Below, piece after piece: positions 1 through 6,962 of a stretch of 44,921 nt of DNA. The stretch spans positions 1 to 44,921 of the forward strand of contig JAGAQJ010000033.1 of assembly GCA_017622845.1 (NCBI GenBank), written 5' to 3'. Position 1 is the first letter of the stretch. Every line of letters starts with the position of its first letter. Source of the stretch: Lachnospiraceae bacterium (lineage in GTDB: Bacteria; Bacillota; Clostridia; Lachnospirales; Lachnospiraceae). Under the pieces are notes generated by a model. The model worked only from the letters and a program-made list of their open reading frames with translations, was not told where the DNA came from and ran no database searches. Both the position numbers and the translations under genes were made by a program.

Positions 1-58
1 AACGGAGATATTCATAATCTCCATCGTTGAGTATGAGTGTTGATGATTTTCTTGGCAT
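1..58 (-). CDS. 5' end of an unidentified gene (cut by window edge)
   Basis: On the minus strand an ATG at 56-58 opens a frame that stays open to base 1 and reads MPRKSSTLILNDGDYEYLR. An AGAGAGG ribosome binding site lies about 8 bases upstream. Only 19 codons are visible. A basic N-terminus followed by a hydrophobic strand and an acidic DGDYEYLR stretch resembles the first residues of IS630-type transposases, but 19 residues cannot prove that. It is the gene upstream of a decayed palindromic repeat at 134-238, so a mobile-element context is plausible. Confidence 0.4.
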   Translation of the reverse strand, partial: MPRKSSTLILNDGDYEYLR

Positions 59-133
59 AATGGCAACCTCTCTTTCAAATGATAATACCATTATACACCA
101 TAACTTTATTTGTGTCAGTTATTTATTTTCTTT

Positions 134-238
134 TGTACTAGTATCAAGTCATCCAGAACCACTTCGTGGTGACTTGATGCCTAACACAATTTACGTATTC
201 TCACGCACTCCGCAGCTAGTGCTGTACTGAACAATTAC
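134..238 (+). repeat. Palindromic mobile-repeat, family 2, left-truncated copy
   Basis: This stretch is closely similar to the complete copy at 9252-9385: a stem made of ATCAAGTCA and TGACTTGATGC around an apical CCACTTCGTGG, then a conserved run including TCTCACGCACTCCGCAGC, and the right end TACTGAACAATTAC. The left terminal repeat seen in the other copy is not recognisable, so the copy is probably truncated. Together with the fragment at 314-370 it fills most of the 59-378 non-coding stretch. The remaining bases show nothing I recognise. Confidence 0.7.
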
Positions 239-313
239 AATCTATCCACTATTTATTAAGCCAAAATCCTTGCCTAATGTCAACCCTAATTTTCAAGGTA
301 CACAAAAAAGCGT

Positions 314-370
314 GTAACAGTTCAGGCTTATGGATTATTTTAGCTGAAACGAAGGACGGCAGAACCGTTA
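314..370 (+). repeat. 57-bp family 1 palindromic element with near-perfect target duplication
   Basis: The element begins GTAACAGTTCAG and ends GAACCGTTA, which are inverted copies of each other. It is flanked by AAAAGCGT (306-313) and AAAAGCAT (371-378), a 7 of 8 match expected of an old 8-bp target duplication. The interior (TATGGATTATTTTAGC, ACGAAGGACGGCAG) matches the left arm of the larger copies at 9776 and 33531. The right duplication ends directly before the stop codon of the SUKH gene. Confidence 0.7.
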
Positions 371-378
371 AAAAGCAT

Positions 379-1065
379 TCAGCGGATTTGGATATAGCAG
401 CTATAATCCGGCAGCTCCTCGCCGCGCGACTTTAGCTGGCTCTCATACTCCTCATCATATTTTCCATAAAAATAAAGCTCCAGAAACGTTTTAAAATCAG
501 GAATCTTTTTCTCTCCGTTTACCACGCCGTTTTCATCAATATACCCTGCTGCTTCCCAGTCAAATACTGTCTGGTCAAAACTGCACATCTGCCATGTCTC
601 AGGTTCGCTTTCCCGAACCTCCTTCCGGCTCAGATCAATGCACAGAGGACCATCCCACTCGCCTATGGGCAAAAATTTCCTGACTTTATCCAGTCCCAGG
701 TTCACAAGTTCACTGTCCGTACAAATACTTCGGAAGCTTTCCATCAGACCATAAAGGTTCTTAAGCGGTTCCTCCTTTGGAAGCGGCAATAGTTCAATCC
801 ACCACAAGCCCTTTTCGCTCCCTGCTTCCGTATGTTCCATACCATCCACGGGTATCGGCGCACAAATTACGGAAAAATCATAACAATATGTTTTGAGATA
901 CGTTCTGAAAAGAGACGGAAGCTCTATATCAAATATCCTCTCGAATTTATTGAGTTCTGCATCTGTCACTGTAGAAGGAGTAAACATGTTTTCCCTGGCT
1001 ACTCCTCTGTCAATTAATGCCTGAAAAGCTCCTTTTACGAATTTTTCTTCCTCTGCCTGTGTCAT
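379..1065 (-). CDS. SMI1/KNR4 (SUKH) domain protein
   Basis: The protein of about 228 residues has the SUKH signature near its start: a helix with LNKFERIFDIELP followed by SLFRTYLKTY, the typical SUKH opening where an acidic amphipathic helix precedes an LP-x3-Y-like turn. Later it has the characteristic FLPIGEWDGPLCIDLS strand pair. SUKH proteins commonly act as immunity proteins against contact-dependent or secreted toxins, or as free-standing protein-binding modules; no toxin gene is visible nearby, so the role here is unknown. Two in-frame ATGs compete: the second, at 1065, sits 8 bases from AGAGG and is preferred over 1071. Its 3' end abuts the duplication of a 57-bp mobile repeat. A promoter with tandem repeats lies upstream (1164-1231). 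Confidence 0.75.
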   Translation of the reverse strand: MTQAEEEKFVKGAFQALIDRGVARENMFTPSTVTDAELNKFERIFDIELPSLFRTYLKTYCYDFSVICAPIPVDGMEHTEAGSEKGLWWIELLPLPKEEPLKNLYGLMESFRSICTDSELVNLGLDKVRKFLPIGEWDGPLCIDLSRKEVRESEPETWQMCSFDQTVFDWEAAGYIDENGVVNGEKKIPDFKTFLELYFYGKYDEEYESQLKSRGEELPDYSCYIQIR

Positions 1066-1163
1066 ATCCATTTCCTCTTTTATCCATGTTAGTATTTTTT
1101 ATGTTAAAACTTTTCCATAGCGTCTGTAAGTGTGCCTTGACTTCATTTATCCGAACGTTTTTT

Positions 1164-1231
1164 AATATACCATACCCGGAATTGCTTTTGGCGAAAATGG
1201 CGAAATCCGTATCGGAAATGGCGAAATCCGT
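1164..1231 (-). promoter_or_regulatory. -10 element with two upstream 16-bp direct repeats, 21 bp apart
   Basis: A TATATT -10-like hexamer (1164-1169, minus strand) precedes the SUKH gene by about 95 bases. No good -35 is present. Instead two identical 16-mers, read on the plus strand as AAATGGCGAAATCCGT, lie at 1195-1210 and 1216-1231, a 21-bp period (two helical turns), upstream of the -10 by 25 bases. LytTR regulators are known to bind paired direct repeats about 21-22 bp apart, and a LytTR regulator is encoded at 2614-3333. That this is its target is inference; the repeat sequence does not obviously match the published LytTR consensus. Confidence 0.5.
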
Positions 1232-1275
1232 TGTTTTTTTATCCGTACAATGCTCTTAATCTGCAAGAGAAAAAA

Positions 1276-1319
1276 ACAGCCCTCAAATCAGGAACTTTAG
1301 TTCTGATTTTAAGAGCTGT
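1276..1319 (-). terminator. Intrinsic terminator of the response regulator/kinase operon
   Basis: The arms ACAGCCCTCAAATCAGGAACT and AGTTCTGATTTTAAGAGCTGT pair with small mismatches around a short loop. On the minus strand the stem is followed by a run of T (1267-1275 region), 30 bases after the kinase stop codon. Confidence 0.75.
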
Positions 1320-1320
1320 C

Positions 1321-1351
1321 ATGACAGTTCAGCCTTATGGCTTCCTGTTAC
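1321..1351 (+). repeat. 31-bp minimal family 1 palindrome at the kinase stop codon
   Basis: The sequence is little more than two facing terminal repeats: ACAGTTCAGCC, a TTAT loop, then GGCTTCCTGTTAC. The same fold-back occurs as the left end of the 590-bp copy (6373-6402). The flanks GAGCTGTC and AAGCTGCC agree at 6 of 8 positions. The TAA stop of the histidine kinase (1348-1350) lies inside the GTTAC end. Confidence 0.55.
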
Positions 1352-2613
1352 AAGCTGCCTTTCACTGCGGCATACAGAATTATTTTGACATCAAATAAAC
1401 AGGCCTCGTCATTTATCTCTATGCTGCCATTATATTTTTCCGCAATTTTTTCAACATTTCTGATTCCCATACCATGAATCTGCGACGCGTCTGTCCTGTC
1501 ATAGTCTTTTGTTGACAAATACTTTCCATCCGCTTTCAGTAATTTTCCCCTATAACTGTTTTTTATATGAATCAATACGATTCCACGCTGATATGCTATT
1601 TTAAGATATAAAAGCCTTTCCTCAGAATCCTTCGCCGCACGTATGGCATTATCCAACAGATTCCCCAAAATGATATTCCAATCAAAGGACGAAATATCCA
1701 GCTCACAAGGCACGCTTACTTTACATCTGACATCACGCAGTTCGCTTTTTGCCTTGTCAAGCATCAGGTTGAGCAGACTGTCTATGTCCGCGTTACCGCT
1801 GCTTGCATACTCTTTCTCATTGGTCATATACATCTGCATGTTTTGGATATATGCTTTGATATCCTCAGGTCTGTTTCCCTCTGCCATCATCATAATTTCA
1901 TTGAGATGATGCTTCAAGTCGTGCCGAAGTCCTCTAACCCTCTCCTCCGACTTCATAAGCACATCCAACTGGTTGGAATAACTCTCCAGCTGCCTTTCGA
2001 CAATCGCATTTTCCTCAAGCCTGATATAAGCGCCTACCAGCTCATCACAGATATAGAATACAATCAGATTCAGAAGAACCAGACCAATACTGATTGTAAT
2101 TCCCACAAACCTGTTATCCATGCCGGAAGCAATCAATACAAATAATATCAAGACACTGATAACAGGTAAAAAAATCAGCAAATCCCAATTCCGAAAGGAA
2201 TATTCCTCCCGCATATTTTTGATACTGAATTTTTCTACGATACGCTCGCACAGAAACATCAGTAAAAATGAGATATACCATTCTTCTGTACTGTAGCCGC
2301 CGTCTAATCTGTAATCATACAAGAGAAATGACGCAGCCGCCGCACAGAGCATATTCATGCCTATGATCAGGCAGGCTGCAAGCAACTTTTTCCCCTGCTT
2401 TCCCATATAAATCTGCGCAAGTAAATAAATGAGCACACTATTGGCTGCCACATTGATGAGAAAGGTATCGTCAAACAGGCTGATTAGATATCCTGCTGCA
2501 AAATAAATAATATAGGAAATCAGCTCCTTTTTTCTCTCCACCTGCGCCGCATCAAAGAAACAGTGCATATACCTGTATACAATGTATCCGATTCCAATCT
2601 GTACTAACAACAT
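1348..2613 (-). CDS. AgrC-like sensor histidine kinase (GHKL ATPase domain)
   Basis: This 421-residue membrane kinase has five to six hydrophobic segments in residues 1-195, a coiled-coil linker, and the phosphoacceptor motif RHDLKHHLN with His at about 231. The C-terminal GHKL ATPase has an N-box NLLDNAIRAA and a G-box GMGIRNVEKIAEKYNG, which places it in the HPK10/AgrC class of peptide-sensing kinases. Its ATG directly follows the stop codon of the response regulator gene (TAAATG), so the two are co-translated. No AgrB or AgrD-like peptide gene is present, so the ligand is unknown. The stop codon is supplied by a 31-bp mobile palindrome; without it the frame would end one codon later in a TAA as well. 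Confidence 0.88.
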   Translation of the reverse strand: MLLVQIGIGYIVYRYMHCFFDAAQVERKKELISYIIYFAAGYLISLFDDTFLINVAANSVLIYLLAQIYMGKQGKKLLAACLIIGMNMLCAAAASFLLYDYRLDGGYSTEEWYISFLLMFLCERIVEKFSIKNMREEYSFRNWDLLIFLPVISVLILFVLIASGMDNRFVGITISIGLVLLNLIVFYICDELVGAYIRLEENAIVERQLESYSNQLDVLMKSEERVRGLRHDLKHHLNEIMMMAEGNRPEDIKAYIQNMQMYMTNEKEYASSGNADIDSLLNLMLDKAKSELRDVRCKVSVPCELDISSFDWNIILGNLLDNAIRAAKDSEERLLYLKIAYQRGIVLIHIKNSYRGKLLKADGKYLSTKDYDRTDASQIHGMGIRNVEKIAEKYNGSIEINDEACLFDVKIILYAAVKGSL

Positions 2614-3333
2614 TTAATCCTTCTGTCCCCATGCATAATCCATGATATGTTTCCTGACTATTTTGCGGTAAGGCTGGCTGATGTTCAGCAGAATATCGCC
2701 TCTCATTCTTACCGTTTCATAGCTGCACTCGTTCATGTGGTCCATATTAATAATGTAAGACTGATGAATTTGGATAAAGCATTCCGGCACTTGTTCAATA
2801 ATTTCCTTAATTTTTCCTGTAAACTGTATATCGGAATCCAGCGTCACCATATGAATCTTTTTATTTTCACTGCAGAAATACACAATGTTTTTATATGGTA
2901 TTTTGCAGTTATAGCCGTTTGCCCTGTATTCAAAGACCTTATTGTTGCGGTTGTACAGACGCAGGGCTTCATCAATCGTGTCATTGATATCCTGCGCGCT
3001 GATTGGCTTTATCAGAAAGTCTATCGGATGGATTTTAAAAAGTTCCAAAGCATAGCTGCTCTTTGAGGAAATATAAGCAATGCTGATATCCGGATTTTCC
3101 AGCTCGTTTCTGATTAATTTCCCAATTTGTATACCGTCAGTGGATACCAGCTCTATATCAAGAAACAACAAATCAATCATTGTTTTTTTGACAAGGTCTG
3201 CATAAAGCGCTTCCCCTGTATACCACACAGAAATTTCTATCTCCAGCTTATTTCTTTTACCATAATCCTGTATCATATTCACTATCTGAGCACAAGTCTC
3301 ATGCTCATCATCGCAAATACCTATGTTGTACAT
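2614..3333 (-). CDS. LytTR-family response regulator
   Basis: The 239-residue protein has an N-terminal receiver domain (residues 1-120) with acidic DD at 8-9, the phosphoacceptor Asp59 in LLFLDIE, and Lys109 in DFLIKPI. A C-terminal LytTR DNA-binding domain follows (about 135-236), recognisable by IVYFCSENKKIHMV, the central FIQIHQSYIINMDHM and the final QPYRKIVR. It is the partner of the kinase encoded immediately downstream. Expected role: phosphorylated by the kinase, it binds paired direct repeats and activates target promoters; the repeats at 1195-1231 are a candidate. It lies 28 bases downstream of a DUF6273 gene on the same strand. Confidence 0.9.
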   Translation of the reverse strand: MYNIGICDDEHETCAQIVNMIQDYGKRNKLEIEISVWYTGEALYADLVKKTMIDLLFLDIELVSTDGIQIGKLIRNELENPDISIAYISSKSSYALELFKIHPIDFLIKPISAQDINDTIDEALRLYNRNNKVFEYRANGYNCKIPYKNIVYFCSENKKIHMVTLDSDIQFTGKIKEIIEQVPECFIQIHQSYIINMDHMNECSYETVRMRGDILLNISQPYRKIVRKHIMDYAWGQKD

Positions 3334-3361
3334 CTAAACCATGCCTTTCATTATCTTAATT

Positions 3362-4477
3362 CTATCTCAATTTTTTTGCATTAATTTTTACAACCGGGCG
3401 GATTCCGAAGCCTTCCACGCCGACCTCCATTTTGCGCAGCAAATCTGACCTGCTGCCGTTATCTACCAGATAGCCCTTGCTGGATTTATCCGGCACCGGC
3501 TCTCTCAGCCACCATAAATATGCATCGACCCCGAAATCCAGAGAAAATATCGTATACCATGAAGTCTCATCCTGCTCAAGCGCCTTTTGTGTCGGTTTTG
3601 CGTACACACTGACGTTTGCCTTGCCCAGCAGTTCCAGCTCATCCTTTGAGAGCAGCCAGACCAGGTCCGTGCTCTCTATCGGTTCCCTGCCGAGTGCATT
3701 GCTGTTTGTAAGATTTTGTGTCGGAAGGATTATCGCCTTTTCCTGTTTCGTAAAACCTGTCAGAAATCCCGGCTCATCCGCATACCCGTTTTTCATTTCC
3801 GACATAGAGCCTGTAACGGGTCCTATGCCGTCATATATAACAAATTCCTCGTCTGAGTTGAGCCACGTCCTGATATCGGACTCAGCCCAGCAGCTATTTC
3901 CGCGCACGTACGCCTGAAGCTCCAAATCGCGGTCTGCCTCTGTCTCATAAAGGCTCCAATAGTCATTTCCTTCGTCATCCATATTGTACCGTCCGCTGTC
4001 AGCGGCATTAAACGCCTTAAACGTCAAAATATCCTCGGAAATCAGCAGTGTCTCTCCGCTCTTCTGCGCCTGAAGCACGCGCCACACAATCGGCTCTCCC
4101 AGATATGTTCCAAATTCGACACGGTCGCCTTCCACAAGCTTCACCTTCGTATCGCGCTCATGTAAAAACAGAAAAACGCATAAACCTGCAACTGCCGCAA
4201 GCTCTATGAACTCAAGCATTCTTTTCCGTCTGTCCTTGCGATTGCGGCTGTGTGCGCTATCCTGTGTCAGCTTCTGCTTTTGCTCTTCTTTTTCCTCATC
4301 ACTGTTTTCTTCTGTATTCTGAATGTGCTCAGGTCTTTTCACATCATTATCTGCATTTTTACTGACAAGCCGCTGATTTGAACAAATTCCTTTCTTAGCT
4401 TTCCCATCGTACTTCTTAATCAAGTTTAACCTCCGCTGTGCTGAAAACATCGCACGAATTAAATGTAATACCGCCAC
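3362..4477 (-). CDS. DUF6273 membrane-anchored protein
   Basis: The GTG-started frame of 371 residues begins with a basic, charged region, then an acidic/lysine-rich stretch (about 50-85), one transmembrane helix (about 90-106, FIELAAVAGLCVFLFL), and a large outer domain. That domain starts with GDRVEFGTYLGEPIVWRVL and ends with RPVVKIN, the hallmarks of DUF6273, a family found in Lachnospiraceae surface and sensing proteins. It also has S-x-IRTWLN and DAYLWWLREP motifs. The long cytoplasmic N-terminus and single helix give an inside-to-outside topology. The start is uncertain: no clear ribosome site precedes 4477. It is followed closely by the LytTR regulator and kinase, so it may be part of their signalling unit, but that is inference. 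Confidence 0.7.
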   Translation of the reverse strand: MAVLHLIRAMFSAQRRLNLIKKYDGKAKKGICSNQRLVSKNADNDVKRPEHIQNTEENSDEEKEEQKQKLTQDSAHSRNRKDRRKRMLEFIELAAVAGLCVFLFLHERDTKVKLVEGDRVEFGTYLGEPIVWRVLQAQKSGETLLISEDILTFKAFNAADSGRYNMDDEGNDYWSLYETEADRDLELQAYVRGNSCWAESDIRTWLNSDEEFVIYDGIGPVTGSMSEMKNGYADEPGFLTGFTKQEKAIILPTQNLTNSNALGREPIESTDLVWLLSKDELELLGKANVSVYAKPTQKALEQDETSWYTIFSLDFGVDAYLWWLREPVPDKSSKGYLVDNGSRSDLLRKMEVGVEGFGIRPVVKINAKKLR

Positions 4478-4579
4478 CCTATTATTTTACTATCATATGT
4501 ACCTGTTGTCCAACCCAAACTCACAACAAAATATACACAAATGTTTAGTTTTTTCTCTGTACAGGTCTGTGTATAACAA

Positions 4580-4615
4580 AAACAGCAGCCCTCCCAAAAC
4601 GAAGGTCTGCTGTTT
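4580..4615 (-). terminator. Intrinsic terminator after the G1P-dehydrogenase-like gene
   Basis: AAACAGCAG and CTGCTGTTT form a nine-base-pair stem; on the minus strand a T-run (TTTTTGTTATAC) follows. It lies 14 bases after the stop codon at 4629. Confidence 0.75.
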
Positions 4616-4628
4616 CTAAGCAACTATA

Positions 4629-5687
4629 TTATCGCAATACTTTATTTAAGACAGCATCTTCCATCACAACACGCTTTGCAGCATCACGATACTGTTCCTC
4701 GTGAAGATAGGTATGACGGTGCGGTTTTATCGCCGGAGCCATATCAATTGCCTTGCAAAAATCTTCCTTTTTCATGCCGAGTGACGCTGCATAATCCCAA
4801 AAGCCTGTCTCGGTAAGCACCGTATTAACACGCACATATCTGTGGTCATGGACAACACTCATGATGTACGTAGCGATGCCAACCTGTATTCCATGAAGCT
4901 GCGGTGTCTCCAGAAGCTTATCCAGTGCATGCGAGATGAGATGCTCGCTGCCGCTGGTCGGTGCACTGCTTCCTGCAATTTCATTTGCAATGCCGCTCAT
5001 AGACAGGGAATCAAGAAGCTCTTTTAAGAAAATCTCATCTTTAATACTCTGATACGGCGTCCTCACAAAGCTGTTCACTGCCTTTTTCGCAATCATCACC
5101 GCAAAGTCATTAATCTGTGTGCATCCATGATTTGCCTCGAACACCCAGTCATAAATTGCCGTAATTTTGGAAACCATATCACCGATTCCCGAATAGATGA
5201 ATTTCTCAGGTGCAGTGCGGATTACCTCTGTATCCACGATAATGCCGTAAGCAAGCTTTGCTGGAACAGAAGTTCTTCTCCCCTCCACAATCAGAGAGGC
5301 GCTGGCACTGGAAAAACCGTCGCTTGAGCTTGAGGTTGGTACGCTGATAAAAGGAAGATTCTTAAGAAATGCCGCATATTTGCCGGCATCAATCACCTTT
5401 CCTCCGCCTATCGCAATCACGGCCTGCGTCTTATTTGGCATGGCAAACGCCATCTGTATGATATCATCAATCACCACCGTATCGATCTCGCGGTACTCAA
5501 GCACATGGATTCCCTCTGACTTTAATGAATCCATGACTTTCGTGCCGAACAACTCAATCAAACCGTTTCCAAAATAAATCACGACTTGGCGAAAGGCGGC
5601 CTCCTTCATATACGTACCAATACTGTCAAGTGCTCCCTTTCCTACCTTCAATATCGCAGGAATTTCTATACTGCTTGCATTTCTCAT
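4629..5687 (-). CDS. sn-glycerol-1-phosphate dehydrogenase-like metal-dependent dehydrogenase (EgsA/AraM family)
   Basis: The 352-residue protein has the Fe-ADH_2 layout: a nucleotide-binding GGGKVIDAGKYAA motif (about residue 97), the phosphate-contact PTSSSSDGFSSASASL stretch, and metal ligands in SGIGDMVSK (Asp), GSEHLISHALD (His) and LHGIQVGIA (His). This family includes archaeal G1P dehydrogenase and Bacillus subtilis AraM, a Ni(II)-dependent G1P dehydrogenase; glycerol dehydrogenase is the alternative. The start is supported by GGAAGGAG ten bases upstream. The gene lies 25 bases downstream of an ArsR regulator on the same strand and almost certainly shares its transcript, suggesting metal-linked control. 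Substrate is not provable from sequence. Confidence 0.8.
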   Translation of the reverse strand: MRNASSIEIPAILKVGKGALDSIGTYMKEAAFRQVVIYFGNGLIELFGTKVMDSLKSEGIHVLEYREIDTVVIDDIIQMAFAMPNKTQAVIAIGGGKVIDAGKYAAFLKNLPFISVPTSSSSDGFSSASASLIVEGRRTSVPAKLAYGIIVDTEVIRTAPEKFIYSGIGDMVSKITAIYDWVFEANHGCTQINDFAVMIAKKAVNSFVRTPYQSIKDEIFLKELLDSLSMSGIANEIAGSSAPTSGSEHLISHALDKLLETPQLHGIQVGIATYIMSVVHDHRYVRVNTVLTETGFWDYAASLGMKKEDFCKAIDMAPAIKPHRHTYLHEEQYRDAAKRVVMEDAVLNKVLR

Positions 5688-5712
5688 CAGGTTTTACTCC
5701 TTCCATCTCTAT

Positions 5713-6075
5713 CTATTCACACGGACAGGCAAGCTCAAACATTGCCTCACAGGCATGATGCAAAAGCTGCGCCTGCTTTGTGTCTGCAAGCTTGTAATAA
5801 ACCTCTTTTCCCTCACGTCTGCTTATAATCAATCCACTCTTTTTGAGAAGCTTCAGATGATGCGACACAGCCGGGTCGCTCATATCCATCGCCGCCGAGA
5901 TATTGCTCACGCACTCCTCACAGTGGCAAAGAAGCCACAAAATTCTCAGTCTGCTTCCGTCACTGACCTGTTTAAACATGTCTGCCGCCTGTGCACATGC
6001 CTCAGCATCCGGCATCTTTTCCAACACCCGTTCTACATTCTGCCCATGATCATGCGGGAGTCTTGTATTTTCCAT
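5713..6075 (-). CDS. ArsR/SmtB-family metalloregulator, Cys-rich
   Basis: The 120-residue winged-helix protein has recognition helix DPAVSHHLKLLKKSGLI and wing SRREGKEVYYKL, typical of ArsR/SmtB repressors that leave DNA on metal binding. Candidate ligands are unusual: CHCEECV in the helix 3 region (about residues 49-55), LHHACEAMFE in the last helix, and a terminal CPCE. The canonical helix 5 zinc site D-x-H-x10-H-x2-E is absent (ADTKQAQL instead), so a thiol-preferring metal is more likely than zinc. An N-terminal HDHGQ may also contribute. AGGAGAGGAATATCAG gives a good ribosome site. A family 3 palindromic repeat begins 37 bases upstream and must overlap or displace the promoter. Confidence 0.85.
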   Translation of the reverse strand: MENTRLPHDHGQNVERVLEKMPDAEACAQAADMFKQVSDGSRLRILWLLCHCEECVSNISAAMDMSDPAVSHHLKLLKKSGLIISRREGKEVYYKLADTKQAQLLHHACEAMFELACPCE

Positions 6076-6111
6076 CTGATATTCCTCTCCTTTTCCTATT
6101 CGTATTATGAT

Positions 6112-6300
6112 ATCAGGGTCAGAAGGTCATATTTGGCATGCTTGCATGTCAATATATGACTTTGAGACCCACAAAACACCGAAAAGCAGCCATTTTTCGC
6201 AGAAAAATGAGCGAATTTGAGGTGTTTTAGGATTGCAGGAGCACTAAGTGCGCAGCAATCCGCAGATATCATGGGGGCAAAATACCTTTTGACCCCAACA
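6112..6300 (+). repeat. Family 3 inverted-repeat element (about 190 bp)
   Basis: Left end AGGGTCAGAAGGTCATATTTG and right end CAAAATACCTTTTGACCCC are imperfect inverted copies over about 25-30 bases. Inside are further palindromes: CATTTTTC-GCA-GAAAAATG and GATTGC...GCACT-AAGTGC...GCAATC. No open frame of note. The terminal repeats differ from families 1 and 2. Bordering TA dinucleotides are compatible with a TA target, but the base composition there makes this weak. Confidence 0.6.
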
Positions 6301-6372
6301 TCATATTATTATATACTATAAAAAAATCTGAGGAAAAAGTCAAAGCAAATCCTTTTGTTATTTTATTTTCAA

Positions 6373-6962
6373 GTAACAGTTCAGCCTTCGGCTTCCTGTT
6401 ACAGGACTCTATTTTAGCCAGGACGAAGGGCAGCAGTCCTATGCTGGGACAGGCAATTGGACTCCAAATGCGAATTTTCTAATGGGTGATGATAAAAGCT
6501 TTCAAAACCGTCCGTGACCGGACTCTACGCGCCGTCCATGGACGCGTTTCGTCCTAAATCCGCGTCCATGCGGATTTTCACTGTTGTATCAAATCACCCA
6601 TTAGAAAATGTCAGCATTCTCCGCCAGCCTGTCCCAACATAGGACTGCAGCCCTTCTGTGTACTGACAACTGTTTCATTTTCGGTTTCAATGAACAGAAA
6701 ACGGCAGATAGTATCCTGTAGGCTGCCTCGGTGGAGAATGGTGATATTTCCTTATACGATGATAGATACTCAGGAGTAAATTTGCACGGAAGCAAATTTA
6801 GGCGAGATGGAGGCATGGATGCCGACTCGAGCCGGCTCCTGCCTCATTAGAAAGCCTTGATTCATCGTATTAGGAAATTCCCATTCGGAACCAATGGCAG
6901 CCAGAGGGATACTATCTGCCGTTTTCGTCCGGACAGGAATGCATAAAAGGCTGAACGGTTAC
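6373..6962 (+). mobile_element. 590-bp MITE-like element, family 1, with perfect 8-bp target duplication
   Basis: Ends GTAACAGTTCAGCC (6373) and GGCTGAACGGTTAC (to 6962) are inverted repeats; ATTTTCAA is duplicated exactly at 6365-6372 and 6963-6970. The interior is non-coding and built of nested palindromes: AGGGCAGCAGTCCTATG pairs with CATAGGACTGCAGCCCT, TTTTCTAATGGGTGAT with ATCACCCATTAGAAAA, and GGCAGATAGTATCC with GGATACTATCTGCC. A GTAA terminus with 8-bp duplication is the known IS66-family signature, so mobilisation in trans by an IS66-like transposase is the likely history. The right end supplies the stop codon of the P-type ATPase gene. The element lies between the family 3 repeat and that gene and accounts for the rest of the 880-bp non-coding gap. 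Confidence 0.85.

Noticed and set aside
1348-4477. Complete agr-type quorum sensing locus
   Set aside because: No AgrB or AgrD-like frame lies in or near the operon on either strand.
6601-6816. 71-aa open frame sharing QLSVHRRAAVLC with a frame at 9866-10066
   Set aside because: Both frames lie in the palindromic mobile repeats, have no ribosome site, and similarity follows from the repeat itself.
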